From the NCBI GenBank assembly GCA_047967505.1, contig CM106538.1: 64,000 nucleotides of DNA. One strand, 5' to 3'. The position numbers and the translations under genes were made by a program. The notes beneath the pieces are model-generated. The model was not told where the DNA came from. It saw only the letters and a list, made by a program, of their open reading frames with translations, and made no database searches. The stretch comes from Dipteris shenzhenensis. Taxonomy: Eukaryota > Polypodiophyta > Polypodiopsida > Gleicheniales. Position 1 is the first letter of the stretch. Each line of letters begins with the position of its first letter. Shown here piece after piece: positions 24,901 to 32,532 of the stretch.

Positions 24901-27900
24901 AGCCAAAATCTCCCAAGACGTGTCTACTGAGGCATGAGCAGCTCTGAAAGGAGTGAGGGGAACATCCTGGAGGGAACAAGACTCCATTGAATGTCGCCGT
25001 ACAATGAAAGCTAGAAGGGGGATCTGGATCATGTCTCTCCACAAACACACGTGGGCCAGTAAGAGATAACCAAGCGAGTGAACCCCAGGTCATATAGAAA
25101 GGTGCTGTATGAAAGATGCTGAAAATCCTAGCAACACCTTTCCAGATCGTCCTCGCCTGTATGCACTCCCCAAGGCAATGTTGTACTGACTCAATTGCCA
25201 TGTGACAACGAGGACAAGTAGGGTCAGCCCCGAACCTGGATCTACACAGGTTCACTGCAATCCCTCCATGAATAGAAAGCCAAAATAAAAAGGGTGATCT
25301 TTCTATTCCTGAGGGATTTCTAGAGCTTACGCCAAAAGTTCTTCCGCACAACTGCGGAAATCTGAAAACTATCCCAATGTGGCGCTCTGGAGGGCCTCCG
25401 ATCTCTATTGCTGAGCTGAAACCTCCGGGCATTTCTAACTGTACAGTGAAAGAAGGGAAAGCTCTTCTCTCGGTGCCCCTCATCAATCCAACCTTTTCAA
25501 ATTGAAGTGGCTGGAAATCCTTCCTTTTTGATATATACTTGGTCTTTTTTAGGACATCTTCCTTCTCCTTTTGAAACGAAGATGAATCCTTCACATTCAT
25601 CATAAATGCAACTGAAGCTGAATGCATGAGGCCTGAATCTCTGCATGAGGCATTGTATTTAAAAAGGCTTAACATTTGGCGGCAATCTTGCTCGATACTT
25701 TTGAAGCTTCCGAAGCTGTGCCTTAGCTGAAATCTTTTTGAACGGGGTTACCTGTGAGTATGCATCCCAAAATCTTTGATTGAAAACCCTGCGTCCTCCC
25801 TCACTTCATGTGAAGGCCATCCCATGCAATATGGCCTTAATTTTACAAATTGGTTTGGGAGAAACTGTTGATAGAAATACTTTTTAAACTTCTTCCACGA
25901 CTTGAGAGCAGGCCCATCTACCAGCTTGGCAGTCCCCCAAGTGATAGGTGTACCTATAAGGTGGGGACTCACCATCCGGGGTTTGGATGATTCTTGATAA
26001 ATTTTCCGTATCTGTCAAACTGACATATAAGCTGCGTAGCCTTCTCTGTCTGCCATATGCCGCATCATAAGTTACAAAACGGCCAGTTTTACCTCTCCCC
26101 TTGAATTCCTTGGCCCTGGAGGGCTTCTTACTCTGCCTCGATGCCTACTGCTTGAAGAGTTGGAGGAAGAGGATGAGGTTGAACTTGAACCGTTGCTGGA
26201 AGTCATTCTGCCTCCCGTGCTTGGGGCTTGAAGATCTAGTTCTCGGTATCATACTTCTCCCTCTATGCTGGGATTTATGGCTTCTCCTGGATGATCTTGT
26301 TGAAGAAGTTGGTGAGGGGCTAGAAGAATGCTTTCTTGGGGGAAATACCTGTTTGGTAGATTTCTCTGTAGGAAGAGATGCTGAAATTGTGGGTTCTTTT
26401 TGAAGAATTCATACTTCATGAAGATCATCATTTGGTACCTCATGCCCTCTCTTGCTGGGCGTTTTGAACGACCTGTTCTGAATTTTGAATGGGAATAGAT
26501 ACCGAGGAAGCAAGGGAAGGGTAAGTGCTTTCTCCCAAGCACCTTCCTTCTCGAGAAGGTGGGGTAAGGCGCTATGCGCTTTCATGCTTCGCCCCTACCT
26601 TGCTCAACGGTAGCAATCAATCAGTACGATACAAGTGCTTGGTCAGTGCCATGATCGGTAAATCTCCATGTGCCTTATTGCGATCAACAACATTAAAGAG
26701 GTAGGAAAGCAGTAAAGAAGCAAATGACTGTTGGGCACAGATGATGTCAGTGGGAATGTCATAGTAGCTAGTCCCTGCTATTGTATTTTTAGAGGATGAG
26801 TGAGGGCATGTTCCTGGATTCATCTAGATATATATCTTCTCCTTGCTTTGCTTGCACTCATGCTTCAAATGACAATAATTGCTAGGTGGTTAGATTTTCT
26901 TGTGGAGAAGGACAAATGCCTCATGCTGTCAAAATCATCCGCTAATAGGTCAGGTAATAGAAAGTTTTTCAGAAGGTGTGCATGTAGTAAGCATGGCCAT
27001 GATACAGTTCCGGTTTAGAATAACAATACCACCTTTCCTTATTAGGGTGAAGAATGTAAGCTCTCATTGTGCATCTTTTGAAGTTGCTCTTGACTAGACT
27101 CTGAAACAAATGATCATGTAAGTCCTGCTTGTCTCCCCTTTTTCTCGGATTCTTGACTTTCCTTTGAGTGAACGCAGTTGGGAAATGTACCCTGGTTTTG
27201 TTTGGTGGAGAGACTGTTTGGGGAATTGACATGATGTATAAAGCGCTGAAGCACTTTCTGTAAACATGCACAGCATCTTGTCAATGCAACAAAGCATGTT
27301 CACAGCAGGTCTTAGAAGCAAGCTAGAGGCATGTCATATGTTTTAGAAGCCCTGCTACCTTCTCTTCATAACAGCCCTCCATTCCTATGCTTGGTAACTG
27401 ATGACAACATAAGCACAGTTTTGCTTACCAAGTGTTTTTTATTTTTCCTCTCTCTTTGCTTTGTTTCATGTCCCCCCCCACCGAGTCTCTTCCCCCTTCT
27501 TTTCTTGTTCCTTGCAGAAACAAATCTAGTCTGTAAGATTGGATATGTTCCATTCTTATGAAGGTATATATTTTGGTTGATTGGCAGCTTTGCGATCAGT
27601 TGTACAAGTGTTCAGGCGAGAAGAGGACAACTGGAAAGACAGTTCAAAGTCACTGAAGAGGAGGAGAGAGCGGCCAGATCAGGTAAGAGAGCCTTTGTTT
27701 TTTAGGTGCCCTTCAGCAGTTAAATAATTCTAAGTGAAATTTACTACTCGTGGGTATGTGTGAGTGAGTTGTTAAGAGTGTTTTTTGAATGCACTAATGG
27801 GTTGCATATATCTATTTGGCAGAGAATTTGTGTTTGTAGGGTGAAAGTTCTTGTGATTCTGTGCAGGATAGACACCATTCCAGTGAGTTTACCTCGTTGG

Positions 27901-28609
27901 ATGTTTCAAGATACAGAGGTGTTCAGTTCCCATATAAAGTTAATGACAGAGTCTTAATAAAGGTCTAACCCTTTTTGTTACTCTTGGTTAAATATTTTTT
28001 TACAGTCAAATTACTCTTGTTAGCCTGCATATGACCTTTGTGTGGTGAAGATAGGGCTTGAATCCTCGTTGCATGCAGGGAAATAAGCGAACTCCAGAGA
28101 GATTTGTGGGGCGGAATGCTGTTATAACTACTCAATGTCTGAATGGATGGTAAGCCTGATGCATTAGAGAATTATGCCTATTTAACATTGCAAAAGATTG
28201 CTCATAAGGTTTGCACTTAGTCACACTTCAAATTTGGGGCATTAAGAGTTTTCACATCGTTTTCACATAATTTAGCTTGCTTCTGCTAAACAAGTTGCTC
28301 TGGTGCCGTATCAAAGCAGTTTTTTAAATCGCTTTAGGGAAAATTGATGATTAAGATGTCAAATCACTGATGCTTTTCGAAGCACGTGATTCATTGGAAA
28401 TTAGTGCTCTTCTTTTGTGCTCCATAGGCATAAGATTTAGACCACAAAACTGACTTCTTTTGTGAAATGCTGTTTATCGAAGGTATGTTGTTAGAACTTT
28501 GGATAACGGGGAGAGTGTCAAGCTACAATATCGCTCCCTAATGAAAATGGGAGAACAACCATCTTCCAATGAGCTTCAACCTAAAGTAACAGGACCGAGT
28601 TGGCTATAA
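75..28609 (+). CDS. PUB62-like: U-box domain protein, PUB62/63-like, seven coding exons spread over 28.5 kb
   Basis: This is a probable E3 ubiquitin ligase of the plant U-box class; U-boxes recruit E2 enzymes without zinc. Coding exons are 75-1228, 3795-3876, 5015-5072, 27588-27682, 27867-27962, 28079-28149 and 28483-28609, all with GT donors and AG acceptors. The phases match and give 560 residues. Residues 1-380 are low-complexity and Ser/Gly-rich with an acidic run at about 160-178. The U-box covers about 381-446 ([16 protein letters not shown], then [11 protein letters not shown], then [13 protein letters not shown]). A basic stretch with KRRRER follows. The conserved C-terminal block at about 496-541 ([33 protein letters not shown]) is what points to the PUB62/63 group. 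An in-frame TAA lies at 63-65, so ATG 75 is the first possible start unless an upstream exon joins at an AG near 70. Assignment is from family memory and no search was run. Confidence 0.88.
1229..3794 (+). other. intron 1 (2566 bp)
   Basis: GTAATT donor and TTGTTGTCAG acceptor. No transposon protein, RNA gene or second coding exon is recognised in it. Short open frames on both strands look like chance. Confidence 0.8.
3795..3876 (+). CDS. U-box gene, coding exon 2 (first half of U-box)
   Basis: The first base completes the Thr codon of exon 1. The next 27 codons read [20 protein letters not shown] and end with a GTAAGT donor in phase 0. The Cys-Gly-His-Ser-Phe motif is the hallmark of the first U-box loop. 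Confidence 0.93.
3877..5014 (+). other. intron 2 (1138 bp) with two internal duplications
   Basis: GTAAGT donor and TTTTTAACAG acceptor. It contains a 35-bp tandem duplication (3993-4062). Its 3' end lies in a 110-bp tandem duplication that also copies the acceptor and the first bases of exon 3. Confidence 0.8.
3993..4062. repeat. 35-bp tandem duplication
   Basis: Two adjacent copies (3993-4027 and 4028-4062) starting TGCTCTCTTTTCTTAATG, with one mismatch between them. Confidence 0.9.
4821..5041 (+). repeat. 110-bp tandem duplication covering the exon 3 acceptor
   Basis: Copy 1 is 4821-4930 and copy 2 is 4931-5041, both starting AAGAGTCACAT and ending TGGAGTAGCA, with only a few differences. 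Each carries a complete CAG acceptor and the first 27 bases of exon 3. Only copy 2 continues into the true exon. Using the copy 1 acceptor (exon from 4904) would hit an in-frame TAA within about 30 codons. Confidence 0.95.
5015..5072 (+). CDS. U-box gene, coding exon 3 (second half of U-box core)
   Basis: It was too short to stand out as an ORF and was found by splice phase. It encodes [19 protein letters not shown] plus one base, with donor G|GTAAGA. The Cys-x2-Cys pair and the MTPNYAL continuation match the second U-box loop. The intron that follows is 22.5 kb long. Confidence 0.88.
5073..5525 (+). other. start of intron 3, unannotated
   Basis: Intron 3 runs from 5073 to 27587. This first part shows no recognisable element. 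Confidence 0.7.
5526..6062. mobile_element. R1 foldback element with about 90-bp terminal inverted repeats
   Basis: The left arm (5526-5616) is the reverse complement of the right arm (5972-6062), with scattered mismatches. Arms begin TATACC-AGATGAATCCAGG. The inner part has no ORF. It looks like a foldback/MITE-type element or two head-to-head solo repeats. No clear target duplication is visible, because the right end runs into a (CA)n tract. Confidence 0.6.
6081..6343 (-). repeat. Element A 3' LTR, truncated
   Basis: It aligns with 9945-10210 from GGTTAGGGTGTGAGG to ATATCTCCAACA. The first about 40 bp of the LTR (TGTTAGAAACATGG plus GA run) are missing and replaced by the (CA)n end of R1. 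Confidence 0.85.
6344..6353 (-). other. Element A polypurine tract
   Basis: Reads GAAGGGGGA on the - strand, immediately before the LTR end TGTTGGAG, as expected for plus-strand priming. Confidence 0.8.
6354..7989 (-). other. Element A internal non-coding region
   Basis: There are no pol motifs on either strand. It includes a 27-bp tandem copy (GCGGAAGACTGATAGTAATG..., about 6557-6612) and a GC-rich block (about 6950-7400) with repeated GGCCGACCTG/CCAACCAG words and two TATA-like sites, TTTTATAGGGC and CTATATAAGGG. Open frames there are GC-driven shadows. Confidence 0.6.
8000..9268 (-). pseudogene. Element A gag (Copia UBN2-type) with damaged zinc knuckle
   Basis: The frame opens at 9268. 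[15 protein letters not shown]-like sequence ([20 protein letters not shown]) marks the Copia gag N-terminal domain. The frame continues from 8748 after a frameshift. The nucleocapsid box reads [14 protein letters not shown], so the last Cys of the CX2CX4HX4C knuckle is Tyr. A Lys-rich tail follows. No protease, integrase or RT is present. Confidence 0.75.
9893..9904 (-). other. Element A primer binding site
   Basis: TGGTATCAGAGC on the - strand, complementary to the 3' end of plant initiator-Met tRNA and directly abutting the LTR at 9905. Confidence 0.9.
9905..10210 (-). repeat. Element A 5' LTR (306 bp)
   Basis: Starts TGTTAGAAAC and ends TCCAACA on the + strand. A GA-microsatellite lies near the primer-site end. 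The primer site lies to its left and element B begins at 10211 on its right. Confidence 0.88.
10211..13130 (-). mobile_element. Element B: truncated Copia (gag to integrase, no RT)
   Basis: Reading leftwards: gag start near 12672 ([20 protein letters not shown]), zinc knuckle [14 protein letters not shown] (about 12000), degraded protease ([10 protein letters not shown] in place of DSGAS), GAG-pre-integrase with CEAC-type zinc residues, integrase core pieces ([15 protein letters not shown]), and the integrase C-terminal end ([17 protein letters not shown], about 10600). It stops abruptly at 10211 where RT should begin. Frameshifts occur throughout. It is closely related in layout to element C. 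The right end has no recognisable LTR. Confidence 0.8.
13131..13500. other. unassigned sequence between elements B and D
   Basis: No protein motif. It may be the untranslated 3' part of Gypsy D or the leader of B. Confidence 0.5.
13510..14137 (-). pseudogene. Element D integrase C-terminal part
   Basis: Frame pieces read [20 protein letters not shown] (end of the integrase core), then about 150 residues to [11 protein letters not shown] and [15 protein letters not shown], the usual end of Gypsy pol near the chromodomain position. Frameshifts break it. Confidence 0.75.
14138..14857. mobile_element. about 720-bp insertion/replacement in Gypsy D integrase, containing an R1 copy
   Basis: On the right, integrase is readable up to NKWE (14858); on the left it resumes at SDGQPK (14137). 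The catalytic core between them is absent. The intervening DNA carries an R1 copy at 14457-14608 and the word TGATGTTTGGTGTAG on both sides of it, suggesting an insertion within an earlier insertion. Confidence 0.65.
14457..14608 (+). repeat. R1 dispersed repeat, copy 2
   Basis: Starts TGTTGGGCGCTGATGACGTC and ends GGATTCATCTAGGTATA. It is collinear with 5903-6062 and 26729-26831. Confidence 0.8.
14858..15961 (-). pseudogene. Element D RT end, RNase H and HHCC zinc domain
   Basis: Reading leftwards: RT thumb/connection ([13 protein letters not shown]), RNase H ([15 protein letters not shown], then [11 protein letters not shown], then [10 protein letters not shown]), the tether ending SVTDALSRI, and the integrase zinc finger with H-x-H and CHTC. 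The RNase H Asp residues are visible. One stop separates RT from RNase H. Confidence 0.85.
15962..16061 (-). repeat. Element C 3' LTR remnant (about 100 bp)
   Basis: Matches 21321-21420 closely, then changes directly into the pol stop region. U3 and the polypurine tract are lost. Confidence 0.88.
16040..17528 (-). pseudogene. Element C reverse transcriptase and RNase H
   Basis: RT occupies 16491-17528 as an unbroken 345-codon frame. It contains [20 protein letters not shown], the RT core [12 protein letters not shown] and catalytic YVDDML. A frameshift near 16510 leads to RNase [12 protein letters not shown], then SSCEAEYRA, then the end [12 protein letters not shown] and [10 protein letters not shown]. 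This is the typical Ty1/Copia pol C-terminus. Confidence 0.9.
17529..19081 (-). pseudogene. Element C GAG-pre-integrase and integrase
   Basis: Zinc domain [17 protein letters not shown] with [10 protein letters not shown] (about 18650-18800). Core: [13 protein letters not shown] and [12 protein letters not shown] supply the second Asp and the Glu. C-terminal: [18 protein letters not shown]. Frameshifts occur near 18470 and 17800. Confidence 0.88.
19153..20333 (-). pseudogene. Element C gag with zinc knuckle
   Basis: [20 protein letters not shown] near 20130 and the UBN2-type middle ([19 protein letters not shown], about 19740) define Copia gag. The knuckle [14 protein letters not shown] is intact near 19350. 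The frame then runs into a deletion that removes the DSGA protease site (see findings). Confidence 0.88.
20489..20565. repeat. about 24-bp tandem repeat, three copies
   Basis: Repeats of CAATGTCCTGCAAAAGTGACT in the leader of element C. Confidence 0.85.
20692..21258. promoter_or_regulatory. GTAC/TACGG-rich leader of element C
   Basis: By eye there are about 35 GTAC and 22 TACGG words in under 570 bp, against about two GTAC by chance. It lies between the primer site and gag. GTAC is the core bound by plant SBP/SPL factors, including copper-response sites. A function here is inference only. Confidence 0.6.
21307..21319 (-). other. Element C primer binding site
   Basis: TGGTATCAGAACC on the - strand, one base from the LTR. 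It is an initiator-Met type site. Confidence 0.88.
21321..21590 (-). repeat. Element C 5' LTR (270 bp)
   Basis: TGTAGG...CCTACA ends. A GA run lies near the start, and CCTAGGACTAAGTGTCCTA-like inverted words lie in the middle. Confidence 0.9.
21591..22560 (-). pseudogene. Element D reverse transcriptase, N-terminal half, with internal duplication
   Basis: The catalytic region reads [13 protein letters not shown], so FLDD stands for YxDD. Upstream, [16 protein letters not shown]-type sequence is readable in broken frames. A 124-bp tandem duplication (21908-22031 and 22032-22150) repeats the RT segment coding for the NDLID/HFTKIDL region. Confidence 0.8.
21908..22150. repeat. 124-bp tandem duplication inside Gypsy D RT
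   Basis: Both units start CTGATGGTTG and end TTTTATTCAATC. They are about 95% alike by eye. Confidence 0.9.
22566..23262 (-). pseudogene. Element D zinc knuckle and protease region
   Basis: [17 protein letters not shown] is an intact CCHC box. The protease segment reads [18 protein letters not shown], with Tyr where the catalytic Asp is normal. [11 protein letters not shown] follows, as in Gypsy proteases. The two overlapping frames imply a frameshift. Confidence 0.82.
23311..23862 (-). pseudogene. Element D gag (Retrotrans_gag type)
   Basis: Open for 183 residues: [20 protein letters not shown], then [15 protein letters not shown], then [15 protein letters not shown] and a helical C-terminal half. 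This is the classic Ty3/Gypsy capsid fold region. Beyond 23870 lies a short repeat (GATGTCAATATGCTGAAGATT twice) and then element E. Confidence 0.87.
23970..26560 (-). mobile_element. Element E: Gypsy gag-protease fragment split by a LINE
   Basis: The right part (25690-26560) has [17 protein letters not shown] and PNQFVKL, a Gypsy gag, after a Ser-rich head. The left part (23988-24516) has [12 protein letters not shown], a half-destroyed zinc knuckle, and protease-like [21 protein letters not shown] onwards is absent. It differs from D in sequence. Confidence 0.72.
24517..25690 (-). mobile_element. L1-type LINE 3' end inserted in element E
   Basis: The - strand ORF 24899-25675 has the RT zinc-binding domain: [34 protein letters not shown] and ARTIWKGV. 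It is followed by [11 protein letters not shown] (24850-24910), a pattern usual at the 3' end of plant LINEs. An A-tail appears as a T run on the + strand at about 24520-24531. It is 5'-truncated before the RT core. Confidence 0.75.
26561..27587 (+). other. end of intron 3 with R1 copy
   Basis: R1 copy 3 is at 26729-26831. The remainder has no recognised feature. A pyrimidine-rich stretch (about 27425-27515) precedes the acceptor TTGATTGGCAG at 27577-27587. Confidence 0.6.
26729..26831 (+). repeat. R1 dispersed repeat, copy 3 (internally deleted)
   Basis: Starts TGTTGGGCACAGATGATGTC and ends TTCATCTAGATA. It lacks about 45 bp present in the other copies. Confidence 0.8.
27588..27682 (+). CDS. 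U-box gene, coding exon 4
   Basis: Completes Ala, then [15 protein letters not shown] and [12 protein letters not shown]. It closes the U-box with its last helix and adds a basic patch. Donor CAG|GTAAGA. Confidence 0.92.
27867..27962 (+). CDS. U-box gene, coding exon 5
   Basis: Thirty-two codons from [11 protein letters not shown] to [16 protein letters not shown]. Acceptor TGTGCAG and donor AAG|GTCTAA, phase 0 at both ends. [13 protein letters not shown] is conserved in this family. Confidence 0.9.
28079..28149 (+). CDS. U-box gene, coding exon 6
   Basis: [20 protein letters not shown] and LNG plus two bases of Trp. Acceptor GCATGCAG, donor ATG|GTAAGC. Confidence 0.92.
28483..28609 (+). 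CDS. U-box gene, coding exon 7 and stop
   Basis: Completes Trp, then [20 protein letters not shown] and a short tail ending GPSWL, TAA at 28607-28609. Confidence 0.92.
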
Positions 28610-28616
28610 TGTGTGG

Positions 28617-28821
28617 GTAAGGCTATCATAATTAGAGTTATACTTTTTGGAGGCATCAATATAGTATTAATACACATACTTTTCTTGGATAATCTTTTGT
28701 AGTCTTGCCCCAGGGGTGTCAAGGATCTTTAATAGATCCTCAAAGAGAGGTGTATCATTATTTAAGAAAATTCGACCTTTGACATCTCATATAATTTGTA
28801 TACCTCTGGAATTTTTTGCAG
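28617..28821 (+). other. possible 3' UTR intron of the U-box gene
   Basis: GTAAGG seven bases after the stop, and a TTTTTTGCAG acceptor at 28812-28821. The junction is too near the stop to expect nonsense-mediated decay. No transcript data are available. Confidence 0.4.
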
Positions 28822-29929
28822 TGCGCTAATGCAGGGGACTCATGGATTGTGCTGGACCCTTGAAATTGAATAGTTTTTGCAAGAAAAAGGCAGGTATTTC
28901 TAGTTCAGATTCTTTCTTGCAATGGTAGAGGGCGTGCAAATATGGGAATTCTTGCAAGATACAGGAGTTGAGATTTTGGATGTGAAATCCCAATAAGGTG
29001 GAACAATAGTTAAATTAATTTAGCACCATCGTTTAAAATTGAGCTACTGTTTGTGTTCTATTGAAAAATCTGACAGATTGAAGTAATTTGAAGTCTGTTT
29101 TGATTTGCTGTCTGTTCATTGCCACTGATAGGACCCTTCACGCACATTAGGACTTAGGCTGAGTGTTATGTGCTACCTGACTTGCTGTCCATTCATTGCC
29201 AGTGATATGACCCTTCACGTGCATTTAGGACTATGGCTGAGTGTCATGCAATCTCAACATTATGCACTACCTGACTAACTTCGCAATTTAATACATGGAT
29301 TCTATTTAATGAAAGTTACCATATCATTGGAGGAAGTTAGAGATTGAAGAATATGATGATAACCTGGTTAAGAGATGACCAGATGTTTCTCTATAGAGAA
29401 TCTATGAATGCTGCATAGGGTACAGTGTTTAAGTCATACAAGATGAGTAGGGAAGCTCAATTTTATCTGCATCTAATATCTCAGTTTTGATGGTGATGCA
29501 GGATGTGGACTGCACAATCAATATGTATTATAGCTCTTAGTGTCGCGTGGTTCTTTCGCACAAGTTCATGATACTGGCTAATTTTGGTTGTCTCCCTTGC
29601 CCTTTCCTTTTCTGTGGAAGTTGCTTACAAGCTTGGAATCCGTATCCGAGTCTTCCCTTATTTTGGTGAAATGTGGAAGGCTTTGGTCCATGAGTGGGGA
29701 AACAGCCAAGTGATTTAAGACAGGTCACGTCAATCTTGTCCTCCAAGCTTTTGACTAACTGTACTTAAAAGAAACATGCGTTTTCTCAGTGGCTTCTTTT
29801 TGGTCCTTTTGATAATTGCACCCAGGAGAGTTTGTCCAGTTTTAAAGGATGTTTTGGTTTCAGGGAAGGATTAATGTGCTCATTCTATGTGAAGAAGGCT
29901 TGAATGATGCAGACTTTAAAGGGTCATTT

Positions 29930-30120
29930 GTATGAAGTGTGGCAGTTGTATCGGACATGGGTTCTTGTGTTGTTATGTTAAGCTGCATGATAGGCATAGA
30001 AGGGGCCAAACAACTCTTCATTCGTATGAAGTGTGGCAGTTGTATCTGACATTGGTTCTTGTGTTGGTGTGTTGTTATGTTAAGCTGCATGATAGGCAAA
30101 GAAGGGGTCAAACAACTCTT
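29930..30120. repeat. 94-bp tandem duplication
   Basis: Units start GTATGAAGTGTGGCAGTTGT at 29930 and 30024 and end CAAACAACTCTT. Confidence 0.92.
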
Positions 30121-32260
30121 ATCTTTCTTGACCTTGTACCAAGCGTTTAATTAGAAAGTGGAAACTTTATAAGACAAGAATACTCCTTGGAGTGAGGTTT
30201 CTATTTTGAGTTTCTAAGCCGTGAAGTGCAGTGCTGCAAGTGCGGCTGTACAGGTTTCAAATGGTGTGTAGGTCAAAGTTCACTTTCAATGATATCATGA
30301 AAAAGAAAAATGAACAGAAGTAGCAGTGTTTCTTATTGTTTATGGTTGAGTATGACCTATAGGATCAAAAGGGAATTTTGAAGCAAAAGCAGGGTTTATT
30401 TGAAAGTCTGTTTATATTGTGGCTGTTGTATTATCAGTGATTCTTAGAATATTATGAATTATTTACATCTCAGTCTGATTTGATGGAACGGTATCAAGCC
30501 AGCTTTTACACCTTTAAAATAAGAGATTTGAAGCAGTCTCTGTGTACAAGCAGCAACTGCTGTACATGTACTGCCATATGCATTTAAGGGTTGCTGATAG
30601 TGGCTTGTAGAGCAAGCTTCTGGGTGAAATGAAGATGAGACAGAAACAATACCAATCTCACTTCTGCTTATGACCTCCAGGGACCTCACAGAAACTAAGG
30701 TTGGAATAAATGTGTGCTCATTTAGGTGTGGCTGGGCTGGATTTGCATGTGTGAGGGCTTATGTTCATTGCAGGCTCTACCTGCTGCTGCTATGCGTGTT
30801 GGAATTGATGATCTCTATGAAAGCTGCGCATTTGCTTTTGTTCATGCACATTTGCTCCACCCATGATCTATTTGGTCATGTATAATTAAGATGGATGGCA
30901 TTTGCTTTTGAATTGCTAATTTGATCAAAGAAGCGATATAAGTGTGCTTATTTTAGGATCAGTGCGCCTTGAAACTGAGCTACGAAACTGTTATTTTAGA
31001 CTCCGAAATAGTTCTGTTTCCAAATTGACCTTCCAACACTACCTAATATGAATTGGGGTATTTGCTTTTTGTGGGCATTTGCTTTTGTTCATGCACATTT
31101 GCTCCACCCATGATCTACCTGGTCATGTATATTAAGAGAGATTTGCATTTGATTTGCTACTTTGAAATATGTTCAAAGAAGTGATTGAAGAAGGATGCTT
31201 ACTCTAGGATCTATGCGCATGCAAATTGAGCTATGAAACCACTACTAAGAATTTTGAAGTAGTTTTGTAAATTCCTGTTAAGTAATTTGGAATCATTTCA
31301 GTTGACTTGAGCTCTCAAATACTTTGATAAGTATTGAGCACAAGTATTCATGGTGTGTTGTACGTGTGTCATTTCCGTTCTTACAAGTGTAGCTGCCCTT
31401 TTAAGGGTGAAGGAAATTTTGAAAGAGACTTTTAATGCGATCTGGTTAAACTTTAACTTCTATTTCAGCATATGGTTGCTCAGTTCTAGTTTCACGAGGA
31501 TTAAACCCTGGTTTTCAGCCACGTGAATATTTTATTCTAGGGGTTATTGCACAGGTGCAAGAATAATTAAAGACATCTTTTATCCCTGAAGTCTTGTTGG
31601 ACAGTTTCGAGTTTAGAAGCGCATTGTATTCATACCAAGAAAATGTGGAGTTTTGTATTGGTTTGATGATATAGAATCTATGACCACTTTTGCACCCAAA
31701 TTTTTAAAAAAAGTCATCGGTTGAAATGCTAACTAAAGAAAGTGACTTTCATAAATATTATTTTTAAATTTTAATGTATATCCGAGAGCCCCCGCCCTTC
31801 CAAGGTTTGTGGCCCCAAGAAAGGAAAGATAACACTATCATTGACCACTCAATTGTGTTTTGTTTGTGGTTTTGAGAAGGAGAATACTGCAGCAAATTGA
31901 AATTCACTAAACCAAGTGAATGACTTTGTGGTAGTAGGACCAAGACTTGGTGGCAGAGATTTTTAAATCAAACGTTAAATCCCCTTACATATATCACCCT
32001 TATAAAATTTTAGGGTTGAAAGAAGGAATCGGAGAACAATATTATGATATTTGGAACAATTTAATTTGAACTAGCGATATGTTTTAGAATGCTAAATATG
32101 GTATTTTGATTGTGGAAGTTGTTCTCCTCCCTTATGTAATTACTTTGTATGGTCTTCCAAAGGCTATGTAGTAATTTCTAGATACTTTAAACTTTTGAGA
32201 TGAGATAAATCAACAACTTTTCGACACATAGTAATGAATAGGTTAGCTAACAACTCTTTT

Positions 32261-32437
32261 TTGGCTTGCCCAAAGGAAGGACTAAATGAAGGCGATTCAC
32301 AACAAAGCGAAAATAGCCATTTACAATTTTCAAAAAATCTGAAATAATTTTTGGCCTGCCCAAAGGAAGGACTAAGTGAAGGCGATTTACAACTGAGTGA
32401 AAATAGCCATTTTTAATTTAAAAAAAATTGAAATGAT
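32261..32437. repeat. 90-bp tandem duplication
   Basis: Units begin TTGGC[T/C]TGCCCAAAGGAAGG at 32261 and 32351 and share AAAATAGCCATTT. Confidence 0.9.
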
Positions 32438-32532
32438 TTTAAGATCCCCTTATTTTTAGGCCCCTCCTTGCCCTCCCCGCCCCCCTCCCTCTCTCTCTCT
32501 CGCTCTCCCCACCAAGTTTAATAAAACCCACG

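Larger units (their letters stand above)
28822..32532. other. 3' UTR / intergenic DNA with several tandem duplications
   Basis: No gene recognised. Tandem duplications: 29105-29250 (77-bp unit), 29930-30120 (94-bp unit), 30828-31025 versus 31075-31280 (about 200 bp, spaced), and 32261-32437 (90-bp unit). A CT-rich tract occupies about 32462-32512. An AATAAA lies near 30706, but no polyadenylation site can be fixed. Confidence 0.6.
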
